From contig NZ_JAMFTN010000024.1 of the NCBI RefSeq assembly GCF_023922585.1, positions 1 to 64,000 on the forward strand: a DNA stretch of 64,000 bases, given 5' to 3'. The stretch comes from Aliidiomarina quisquiliarum. Lineage in GTDB: Bacteria > Pseudomonadota > Gammaproteobacteria > Enterobacterales > Alteromonadaceae. Each line of letters begins with the position of its first letter. The first letter of the stretch is position 1. The notes under the pieces were generated by a model. The model was given only the letters and a program-made list of their open reading frames with translations, was not told the origin of the DNA and made no database searches. Positions 56,875 through 64,000 of this stretch are shown piece after piece. The translations under genes and the position numbers were made by a program.

Positions 56875-56888
56875 ATTGCTCAGTATTT

Positions 56889-56915
56889 TTGTGTGGTATT
56901 ATTAGCCCATACAAT
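56889..56915 (+). promoter_or_regulatory. Candidate rlmD promoter
   Basis: TTGTGT (56889-56894), a 15-bp spacer and TACAAT (56910-56915). A start near 56922 would exclude the ATG at 56914 from the mRNA and leave about 19 bases before the proposed ATT start. Confidence 0.35.
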
Positions 56916-56940
56916 GGCTAGATAACTTATAGGTACTGCT

Positions 56941-58347
56941 ATTACATCTCTGTTTGATCGTCGCAAGGGCTTTCGCCCGCAAAAAAAGAAAACTGTCGCT
57001 AAAACCCCAACGGCTACAAATGAACAGCAAGGTTGGGAAATAGTAAGGTTTAGCCACGACGGTCGCGGTATTGCGCTGCGTAATTCGGGCCCTAGTGCTG
57101 GCAAAACCGTTTTCGTAAGTAACGCCTTACCTGGTGAACAGGTTCGGCTTCGAATTGATAAGCAACACAACCGCTACGACGAAGCGACCGCCGTTGAAAT
57201 ACTTAGCGCCAGTACCGAACGAATAACCCCGCCATGCCAACATATTGCCGAATGTGGTGGCTGCCAGCTGCAACACCTTAACTATACTGGTCAACTGAAC
57301 TATAAAGAAGCCATGCTAAAAGAGCACCTAGAGCACGCTATCGGTGACAGCAATATACCGTTTGAGCCCTACTTAGCAGCCCCACAACAGCAGTTTGGCT
57401 ATCGCCGCAGGGCCAGACTAAGCGTTCCAGCACCTAGCCATAATAAGCCTTATATGGGCTTTCGTGCGCGTGGCAGCGACGAAATTATTAAAATTCAAGA
57501 CTGTAAAACGCTCCACCCAACCCTAAATCGCTTAGTTCCAGCTATCCAGCAACAATTAGCGAATATGCATGGCAACCGTGCCATAGGGCATGTGGAATTG
57601 CTCCTCAACGAGCAAGCTACGGTAGCTACCGCTACTGTGCTCATACGAATGGTAGAAGCCCTTAACCCACAAGAGCAGCAAGCTTGGGCCAACTTTTCAG
57701 CCCAGCAGCAGTGCGACGTTCTGGCCCAATACAATAACGGTTTTAAAGTTATTGCTGCGGTAACCAAGCAACCTCTTGAACTGGGTTATTTTGTAGATAA
57801 CGAACAACTAAGCTATGGTCCGGGCGAATTTATTCAAGTAAATCCTTTTGTTAACCATAAAATGCTGGCACAAGCCTTAAGTTGGCTTGAATTAACAGGG
57901 AATGAAACAGTATTAGAGCTTTTTGCCGGCTTTGGTAACTTTAGTATTCCTTTGGCCAAACGTTGTGCCAAAGTAGTTGCCGTTGAAGTAGCCGAGCAGC
58001 AAGTAATGCGAGGGAATAGCAATGCCACATTAGCAAACTGCAATAACCTTAAGTTTGTCCGTGCAGATTTAAGCCGACTTTTTACCGACTATGCCTTTGG
58101 CAAAGAGCAAATAGACGTGCTTTTTCTTGATCCGCCACGAGCAGGCGCTGCAGATGTGGTGGCCGACTTATCTTTTATTCAGCCCAGCAGCATTTTGTAT
58201 ATTTCTTGTAACGCCACAACCTTTGCTCGCGATGCCGCAGAAATAGTAAAACAGGGCTACAGGCTCGAGAAAGTAAGCATGTTAGACATGTTTCCACAAA
58301 CAGCTCATGCGGAGTCCATGGCCTTATTTAAGCGTGTTTTAGTGTAG
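56941..58347 (+). CDS. rlmD: 23S rRNA (uracil-1939-C5)-methyltransferase RlmD
   Basis: The coding frame is open from after a stop at 56923-56925 and encodes a full RlmD of up to 468 residues. It has a basic N-terminus, a TRAM domain (about 25-85), 4Fe-4S cysteines C99, C105, C108 (PCQHIAECGGC) and C188, SAM motif VLELFAGFGNFSIP, LDPPRAGA and the catalytic Cys423 (YISCNATTF). There is no ATG, GTG or TTG before the TRAM domain: candidates are ATT 56941 (TAGGT 6 bases upstream) or CTG 56950. The first ATG (57313) is internal and would remove TRAM and the cluster. Convergent with the MASE1 gene. Confidence 0.9.
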   Translation: MTSLFDRRKGFRPQKKKTVAKTPTATNEQQGWEIVRFSHDGRGIALRNSGPSAGKTVFVSNALPGEQVRLRIDKQHNRYDEATAVEILSASTERITPPCQHIAECGGCQLQHLNYTGQLNYKEAMLKEHLEHAIGDSNIPFEPYLAAPQQQFGYRRRARLSVPAPSHNKPYMGFRARGSDEIIKIQDCKTLHPTLNRLVPAIQQQLANMHGNRAIGHVELLLNEQATVATATVLIRMVEALNPQEQQAWANFSAQQQCDVLAQYNNGFKVIAAVTKQPLELGYFVDNEQLSYGPGEFIQVNPFVNHKMLAQALSWLELTGNETVLELFAGFGNFSIPLAKRCAKVVAVEVAEQQVMRGNSNATLANCNNLKFVRADLSRLFTDYAFGKEQIDVLFLDPPRAGAADVVADLSFIQPSSILYISCNATTFARDAAEIVKQGYRLEKVSMLDMFPQTAHAESMALFKRVLV

Positions 58348-58356
58348 CTTAAACGC

Positions 58357-59310
58357 TTATTTAAGGATGCTGTCCTTTTCTGCGTCGGTGCGAATGGCAA
58401 TAATAAGCCACGTTGACACCGCCATTATAATCAGCGCACTTTGAAAAATAAGCTCATGCAAAAGAAAACCAAAGCCGTCGATACACAACGCGGTTAAAAA
58501 GGTTAAACCCGCTAAGGTTGCTGCTGCAACGCTTGGCGACTCGGTTAAAACAACCCACAACAATGGCACTAAGGTAATAAAAATTAGCCCCGCCGCTTCA
58601 GCACTATGATTAAAAAAGCTTATTGTTAGCACCACCGTTAATACAACAAGGGTTACGCCCCCTTTAGCTAACACGGGTCCTTTATCAGCGGTATGATTTT
58701 GAAAGGACATCTTTCCCAAGTATTTCCGTACTCGCGGATAAGCAATGCCAAGAATACCTAGGCAAATAGGCGCCATTACAAGTAAACCTGCGGCGTCACC
58801 AAAACCCCAAGACCAGAAAAACTGGTGTTGCTGTGCTGCGTCAATCATGCCCGTTTGGACAAGCGCTTCAATACTGAACCATGCATTCGTAAATGAACTG
58901 GCGAATGCAAAAACTATAAATAAGATAACCAAAGTCAACGCTGCGCTGTTTTTGCGTAGCACAAAACGGTTTATGCAAGCACGAAATAATTTTGCATATA
59001 GCCAATAGGTCGCAACATGGGATAGCATTGTTAACGTTGTAGCTTTGAAGAAAAGCTCAGCGGGTGCATTCACGCCAAAAAGCGTGTCGCGCCAGAAGCT
59101 TGTAAGCACTATAGCAATTGCAATACCAGGAACGGCCCGATAACCGGACAGCACCATAGCCACAAAAGTAATACCCGCAGCAGGAAACCACACACTTTCG
59201 TATGGCGCCAAAACCATCAGCATTGACAAGGCCCATAACGAAATCCATAACACCGCAGCTAATGCACTCTGATATAACCAAGACGGTTGCTGCACTCTTA
59301 GCGCTTCCAC
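58357..59310 (-). CDS. Stand-alone MASE1 domain membrane protein
   Basis: 317 residues with eight or nine hydrophobic helices. YESVWFPAAGI near residue 38 and FFWSWGFGDAAGLLVMAP near residue 165 are MASE1 signature segments. MASE1 is usually an N-terminal sensor of GGDEF, EAL or histidine-kinase proteins; here there is no output domain, and the protein ends shortly after the last helix (RTDAEKDSILK). It may be a truncated sensor or work with a separate partner. It is convergent with rlmD. GTG or ATG start choice is unclear. Confidence 0.75.
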   Translation of the reverse strand: MEALRVQQPSWLYQSALAAVLWISLWALSMLMVLAPYESVWFPAAGITFVAMVLSGYRAVPGIAIAIVLTSFWRDTLFGVNAPAELFFKATTLTMLSHVATYWLYAKLFRACINRFVLRKNSAALTLVILFIVFAFASSFTNAWFSIEALVQTGMIDAAQQHQFFWSWGFGDAAGLLVMAPICLGILGIAYPRVRKYLGKMSFQNHTADKGPVLAKGGVTLVVLTVVLTISFFNHSAEAAGLIFITLVPLLWVVLTESPSVAAATLAGLTFLTALCIDGFGFLLHELIFQSALIIMAVSTWLIIAIRTDAEKDSILK

Positions 59311-59395
59311 CCATCGTATCCTTATATTTCTCTTTAAAAACGAGTTGTTTAACCAACACTTAGAGCATATTGCCGCTTTTATTTCGCTTAAACAA

Positions 59396-59424
59396 GGAAA
59401 AAGGAACCTTAGGTTCCTTTTTCC
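59396..59424. terminator. Perfect 13-bp inverted repeat terminator
   Basis: GGAAAAAGGAACC (59396-59408) and its exact complement (59412-59424) around a 3-base loop. It lies after the acyl-CoA dehydrogenase gene on the minus strand and ahead of the MASE1 gene. The A/T-rich stem ends supply the T-tract. Confidence 0.8.
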
Positions 59425-59438
59425 TATTTACTAACTTT

Positions 59439-61217
59439 TTAAAATTGCTCAGCAGTAAATGCAAAGAGCTCTTTTGAGCCTGCCTCTATTGTTGGCATTA
59501 GTCCGTATACGCGGGGTAAAATACGAGCAAAGTAAAACTCTGCCGTTTTTTGTTTGCTTTCAATAAAGCTGGTGGGGTAATCGGAAGTTTCTGCAGTACG
59601 TGCCATTTTTAGCCACAGCCACGCATAACTTACATAGCCAACCAAGTTTAAGTAGTCCACTGCAACACTATTAATAATGTTTTCGTCGCTTCTTACTTGC
59701 CCTAAAATTTCGCCTGTAATTCGCTCTACTTCTTGTAGTAAAATGGCCAGTTCGCCATACTGTGCTTCCCATTGGCCGGCGTCGCCTTCTAAAAACCCAG
59801 CTATTTCTGCTAATAATGGTTTTAACAGCTCACCACCGCTACCGGCAACTTTACGGCCTAATAGGTCTAAAGCTTGAATACCATTAGTACCTTCATAAAT
59901 TTGCGCTATACGGCAGTCACGCACTAATTGCTCTTGGCCCCATTCACGTACATAGCCGTGACCACCTAATATTTGCTGGCCTAGTACCGTGGCTTCAAAT
60001 CCGGTGTCGGTTAAAAATGCTTTTGCTACTGGTGTTAAAAGCTCTACTAAGGCCTGTGCTTGCTCGCGCTCAGCTTCAGTTGCTGCATACTTTGACAAGT
60101 CGAGCTGCTTACCTACGTAGGTTGAAAAGGCACGCCCGCCTTCAATAAGTGACTTCATAGTTAAAAGCATGCGGCGAATATCGCCATGTACTAATAACGG
60201 GTCGGCTTCATTGCTTTTGTCTTGGGTTGCTTTAGCACCACGGCCTTGGCGACGATCAAGTGCGTATTCCAGCGCCGTACCATAAGAGCGGGCAGCAGAG
60301 CCTAAACCTTGAATACCAACACCTAGGCGCTCGTAATTCATCATGGTAAACATAGCGGCTAAACCACGATGAGGCTCGCCAACTAACCAGCCCTTAGCAC
60401 TATCAAAATTCATAACACAGGTGGCCGAGGCATGAATGCCCATTTTATGTTCCACTGAACCGGCAACAACCGTATTACGTTCGCCTAAACTACCGTCTTC
60501 ATTTATTAAAAACTTGGGTACTGCAAACAAAGAAATACCACGTGTGCCCGCTGGTGCATCTGGTAATTTAGCCAAAACTAAATGCACAATATTTTCAGTT
60601 AAATCGTGCTCACCACCGGTAATAAATATTTTGGTGCCCGTTACGCTATAGCAACCGTCGTCATGGGGTACCGCTTTGCTACGAATAATGCCCAAGTCGG
60701 TTCCTGCATGGGGCTCTGTTAAGCACATGCTCCCCGTCCATTCACCGGCTATCATTTTGGGTAATAAGCGCTGCTTAAGTTCGTCGTTAGCATGAGAAGC
60801 TAAGGTAATAATGGCGCCAACCGTTAGCCCTGAATAAAGTGAAAATGACACGTCGGCAGCACACATCATTTCTTCATATTGGGCCGACAACACTTTAGGT
60901 AAGCCCATACCGCCAAACTCGGTTGGTGCGGTTAAACCAACCCAACCACCAGCAGCTAACTCGGCAAATTGCTCTTTATAACCCTTAGGAGTGGTTACAA
61001 CACCGTCGCTAAAATGTATGCCTTCTTCGTCGGCGGCGCGTGAATTCGGCGCAATTAATGTTTCCGTAAGTTTTGCGGCTTCTTCCAAAATAGCTTTTGC
61101 CGTTTCAGGATCAACCATATCGCGTAATTCGGGCATGGTTTCCCAGTCTTTCGCTACGGCAAAAACATCTTCAAGTAAGAAGTTCATGTCTTGTAAAGCA
61201 ACTTTATAATCAGCCAT
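59439..61217 (-). CDS. Acyl-CoA dehydrogenase (DmdC/AcdA-like)
   Basis: A 592-residue flavoprotein. N-terminal helical domain; FAD/substrate beta domain with MCLTEPHAGTDLGIIRSKA and IFITGGEHDL; C-terminal helical domain with GQQILGGHGYVREWGQEQLVRD and the catalytic Glu442 in IAQIYEGTNGIQALDLLGRK. An extra C-terminal region (about 470-592) matches the long subclass that includes 3-methylmercaptopropionyl-CoA dehydrogenase DmdC and fatty acyl-CoA enzymes. The substrate is not deducible. An AGGAG site precedes the ATG. It is monocistronic. Confidence 0.93.
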   Translation of the reverse strand: MADYKVALQDMNFLLEDVFAVAKDWETMPELRDMVDPETAKAILEEAAKLTETLIAPNSRAADEEGIHFSDGVVTTPKGYKEQFAELAAGGWVGLTAPTEFGGMGLPKVLSAQYEEMMCAADVSFSLYSGLTVGAIITLASHANDELKQRLLPKMIAGEWTGSMCLTEPHAGTDLGIIRSKAVPHDDGCYSVTGTKIFITGGEHDLTENIVHLVLAKLPDAPAGTRGISLFAVPKFLINEDGSLGERNTVVAGSVEHKMGIHASATCVMNFDSAKGWLVGEPHRGLAAMFTMMNYERLGVGIQGLGSAARSYGTALEYALDRRQGRGAKATQDKSNEADPLLVHGDIRRMLLTMKSLIEGGRAFSTYVGKQLDLSKYAATEAEREQAQALVELLTPVAKAFLTDTGFEATVLGQQILGGHGYVREWGQEQLVRDCRIAQIYEGTNGIQALDLLGRKVAGSGGELLKPLLAEIAGFLEGDAGQWEAQYGELAILLQEVERITGEILGQVRSDENIINSVAVDYLNLVGYVSYAWLWLKMARTAETSDYPTSFIESKQKTAEFYFARILPRVYGLMPTIEAGSKELFAFTAEQF

Positions 61218-61366
61218 TATATTCTCCTACTTTCGTTTACACTTGCTTTCTTGTGCTACATAAACACATTTAAGGGCGCAAACTGTTTTTAAACAGGTGT
61301 TTGATAATGGCTTCATCATCGCAAAGGTACGACCTCTTCGCAAGTCATTTTCTGTGCGCTAAATGC

Positions 61367-63484
61367 TTACAGGTCTTCCAATGCTTCTACTTTAAAAAGC
61401 AAATCTCCAACACTTAAAATACTATAGTTAGGCTGTATCGAAAGCACTTTCAGCGCGCCTAAGTAGTCACCTTCGTGCAAACGACTGTTGCTTAAGCCTA
61501 TCCAACGCTCTGCAGGGCTCGACTGGTAAACATGCTGATCGTAACTGTGTGAAGGTATTTTTTCCCGTTGCTCTGCACTTAACGCTGCCAACGCCACCAC
61601 CCCTTGAGTACCTCCTATAACTTGGCTTTCAGTTTGGTTTTGTGCTGTTGGCGACTCAATATCAAAGCTCCAGTTGCGCTTGGTTTCTACTGGTGGTGTT
61701 GCTCTGACAGCCTCTTCAAATATTGTTTGTAGCGCGTATGAAGGCTCGGGCTCATTCTCATTGGCTATAGGCTCAGAAGTGGTAATAGCGCTGCTAACTG
61801 TGGGCTCTGGGATGTTTAATAATGGCTCAGAGCGTTGTTCAGGCCAAACAAGCCTAAATTCTGGTGGCTCTAGCTGAGTTAGTGTTGCCGTTGGCGCTGT
61901 GTAGCTAATTGACTCTGTTACTGGCGAAGGCACTTGAACCGCCCGCATAGTAGGGTAATTGCTGGTTTGGTAGTCATTAAAACTCGGGCCCTGGTACTCA
62001 GTGGCAGTAGCTAAGGTGGCAAATAACCAAGCGTCGTCTTTACTTAACCCAGCAGTGACGTCTACTAGCCACTCCCGCTGCTGTTCTAACGGAGCATGCT
62101 GTAAAGAATAAGGCACTAAGGCCGCTAATCGAGTATTAACCCACTGATGCCAACTAGCTAAGGTGGCTTGGTTTAGAAATGGTGGTGGGTTAACAAACAA
62201 CAACACATTGCCGTTCATTGCAGCAGTTAATTCTGCGGTGGTTAACTGCAACAAGCCAGCCGTGTCTTCTATCAGCCAACTATTTTGGTCTTTGCTACGA
62301 ATAACAATGGTGGTGCCATTATGTAACTCGGCAATAACAGGAATACTAAGCCCCGCTATATCTGCTAAAGACACCTTGGCCTTTACGCACAAAAGATTAT
62401 ACCGCCCTAAACGTTCGCAAGGCTGTTGCCCTAAACCAAGATTCCCCAATTGCCAGCTTGCTGCTAATGCCGCCAACGACATATTCAGCGGTTGCCCTGC
62501 CAGTTGCTTGCCTTGCTCTGTCGGGGGGCTGACTATCAGTTCATCGGTTGGTATAGCAGCGGGCTTTATATAGGCTAAATACCCCTGCCAAACAACGCTG
62601 CTGGTTAAAGCAATTATACCAATAATAACCAACCACCTACCCACACTGGCGGTGGGGGTTCGCTTACTTGGCTCAGTTGCATAGGGTAAAGCCGATGTTG
62701 CCGCCATTATAATACTACGCGTTACCACCTGCTGACCTTGGCGGGCCGCTATTTGTAAGGCGCGATCACATAATAAGTTAATTAACCGCGGAGTACCTTG
62801 GGTGCTTTGCCAAATAATACCGCGTGCGGCCTTATCAAAAATTCCGGCGTTACCATTGGCCAGTTCAAGCCGGTGGTTTAAATATTGCTCCGTTTCTGCT
62901 CGGGTAAAAGGTAAAAGCTGATAGCGCGCCACAATACGCTGGGCTACCTGGCGTAACTCTTGCCGTTGTAATAATTCTCGCAATTCTGGTTGGCCAATAA
63001 GAACCACCGACAACAGTTTTTTTGAATCACTTTCTAAATTGGTTAATAACCGCAATTGTTCTAAAACCGCAGGGTATAAATGCTGAGCTTCGTCAATTAA
63101 CACCACCGGGTGTTTGTCGCGCTCTACCGCTGCCATTAAGTGTTTGCTCAACACATCGGTAAGCGCTTTCAGCGAACTGTGTTCATTAACTTGGGTTATG
63201 CCAAAGCCTTCGGCAATAGCAGCCAATAGCTCCCGCTCACTTAAACGTGGGTTCAAAATAAACACCACCTCAAGCTCGTTTTCCAGTTCACTAATAATGG
63301 CCCGCGACAAAGTGGTTTTACCTGTGCCCACCTCGCCGGTTAACAGTAAAAACCCACCACTACCGGTTAGCCCGTGGCGTAAATGAGCAAGCGCCTCCTG
63401 ATGCCGAGGGCCAAGAAACAAAAAGCGCGGGTCGGGCGCGATAGAAAATGGTTGTTCGGTAAAACCAAAAAACTCTTGGTACAT
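61367..63484 (-). CDS. ExeA/GspA-type AAA ATPase
   Basis: 705 residues from MYQEFFGFTEQPFSIAPDP (six codons after the first ATG; family N-terminus). AAA domain: Walker A GEVGTGKTT (50-58), Walker B VVLIDEAQ (127-134), arginine-rich sensor segment RQVAQRIVARYQL. One transmembrane helix (about 284-302). The periplasmic part has a C39-peptidase-like region (about 350-450) as in GspA/ExeA, then a Pro/Glu/Thr-rich linker. Such proteins help secretins cross the peptidoglycan or serve MSHA pili (MshM). No gspB or pilus gene is adjacent. Divergent from cca. Confidence 0.85.
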   Translation of the reverse strand: MYQEFFGFTEQPFSIAPDPRFLFLGPRHQEALAHLRHGLTGSGGFLLLTGEVGTGKTTLSRAIISELENELEVVFILNPRLSERELLAAIAEGFGITQVNEHSSLKALTDVLSKHLMAAVERDKHPVVLIDEAQHLYPAVLEQLRLLTNLESDSKKLLSVVLIGQPELRELLQRQELRQVAQRIVARYQLLPFTRAETEQYLNHRLELANGNAGIFDKAARGIIWQSTQGTPRLINLLCDRALQIAARQGQQVVTRSIIMAATSALPYATEPSKRTPTASVGRWLVIIGIIALTSSVVWQGYLAYIKPAAIPTDELIVSPPTEQGKQLAGQPLNMSLAALAASWQLGNLGLGQQPCERLGRYNLLCVKAKVSLADIAGLSIPVIAELHNGTTIVIRSKDQNSWLIEDTAGLLQLTTAELTAAMNGNVLLFVNPPPFLNQATLASWHQWVNTRLAALVPYSLQHAPLEQQREWLVDVTAGLSKDDAWLFATLATATEYQGPSFNDYQTSNYPTMRAVQVPSPVTESISYTAPTATLTQLEPPEFRLVWPEQRSEPLLNIPEPTVSSAITTSEPIANENEPEPSYALQTIFEEAVRATPPVETKRNWSFDIESPTAQNQTESQVIGGTQGVVALAALSAEQREKIPSHSYDQHVYQSSPAERWIGLSNSRLHEGDYLGALKVLSIQPNYSILSVGDLLFKVEALEDL

Positions 63485-63630
63485 AATAGCTAGCGCTTCC
63501 AATTTAATAAGCTGAAAAACCTGTTTTTGAACCCTATCAGTATGCTAAGAACCATGCAATGTATTGCATTTCAGCCTATTAGCAGCAATCATCTTTTATC
63601 ACTCTAGCAGCTCAAGGCTATATCGGTAGT

Positions 63631-64000
63631 ATGGAAATTTATCTGGTTGGCGGTGCCGTACGCGACGCCTTACTCAAAGTCGACTTTCATGAACGCGACT
63701 ATGTGGTAGTTGGGGCCACCGCTGAAGAATTATTAGCGCAGGGATTTATTCCTGTAGGCAAAGACTTTCCAGTTTTCTTGCACCCAGAAACCCAAGAAGA
63801 ATATGCCCTAGCACGAACCGAACGTAAAACTGGCCAAGGTTACACAGGGTTTGCCTGCTATGCACAGCCCGACGTAACCCTAGAACAAGACCTAGAGCGC
63901 CGCGACCTTACCATAAATGCTATTGCGCAAAGCAGTAGCGGCGAGCTGATCGACCCTTGGGGTGGTATACGCGACTTAGAATTAAAAGTGCTACGCCATG
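63631..64000 (+). CDS. cca: CCA-adding tRNA nucleotidyltransferase, 5' part
   Basis: The first 123 codons of a class II CCA-adding enzyme, cut by the window edge. [39 protein letters not shown] and [17 protein letters not shown] align closely with E. coli Cca. The metal site reads ERD (E21, D23), where the E. coli enzyme as I recall has DRD. It repairs or builds tRNA 3' CCA ends. Confidence 0.96.
   Translation, partial: MEIYLVGGAVRDALLKVDFHERDYVVVGATAEELLAQGFIPVGKDFPVFLHPETQEEYALARTERKTGQGYTGFACYAQPDVTLEQDLERRDLTINAIAQSSSGELIDPWGGIRDLELKVLRH

Noticed and set aside
57313-58347. rlmD as a 344-residue protein starting at the first ATG
   Set aside because: It would lack the TRAM domain and iron-sulphur cysteines that are encoded in frame immediately upstream.

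Overview
The window is a gammaproteobacterial chromosome segment. Gene content and order (S10/spc/alpha ribosomal block; rnr-rlmB-rpsF-priB-rpsR-rplI-dnaB-alr; lptGF divergent from pepA-holC-valS; parC-parE-yqiB-nudF divergent from tolC) point to Alteromonadales, perhaps an Idiomarinaceae-like marine bacterium. That assignment rests on order and protein resemblance only. Almost all of the DNA is core housekeeping sequence with short intergenic gaps. No insertion sequence, prophage or CRISPR array is visible.

Layout. 1-200: a strong leftward promoter resembling an rRNA/tRNA operon promoter, running off the edge, then yajQ. 828-15471: the alpha (rplQ-rpsM), spc (rpmJ-rplN) and S10 (rpsQ-rpsJ) operons, all read leftward, with recognisable leaders: an S4-type alpha-operon leader before rpsM and an L4-type leader and attenuator before rpsJ. 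A 5'-truncated porin gene sits exactly at the S10/spc boundary, just after the S10 terminator. 15.7-20.0 kb: a DUF6445-like oxygenase, an M19 dipeptidase, dusA and a frameshifted CARF-HEPN protein of the Csx2/TIGR02221 family with no other CRISPR component nearby. 20.1-21.1 kb: zur and cheX on the plus strand. 21.1-28.4 kb: alr, dnaB, the rpsF operon, rlmB and rnr. 28.7-30.8 kb: a large isolated flagellin with a sigma-28 promoter, facing a tRNA-Leu(CAA).

31-46.6 kb: an RDD membrane protein; lptG/lptF (LPS export); pepA-holC-valS; rraB-plsC; an Hpt-HD-GYP signalling protein; topoisomerase IV (parC, parE); yqiB-nudF. 46.7-53.4 kb: tolC, an LpxL-type lipid A acyltransferase coupled to a membrane-anchored protein of uncertain family, then glnE and a CYTH phosphatase leftward. 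53.6-64 kb: putA, rlmD (apparently an ATT start), a stand-alone MASE1 protein, an acyl-CoA dehydrogenase, an ExeA/GspA-type ATPase and the 5' end of cca.

Themes: translation (ribosomal proteins, rRNA/tRNA modification, ValS, CCA addition), replication (DnaB, PriB, HolC, topoisomerase IV) and envelope biogenesis (LptFG, LpxL, PlsC, TolC, SecY). Four promoters for ribosomal or stable-RNA genes share the same -10/discriminator signature, TATAATTCG followed by pyrimidine-rich sequence. The least ordinary items are the orphan CARF-HEPN gene with its A9 frameshift, the porin remnant inside the ribosomal block, interlocked inverted repeats upstream of pepA, and the non-canonical start of rlmD.
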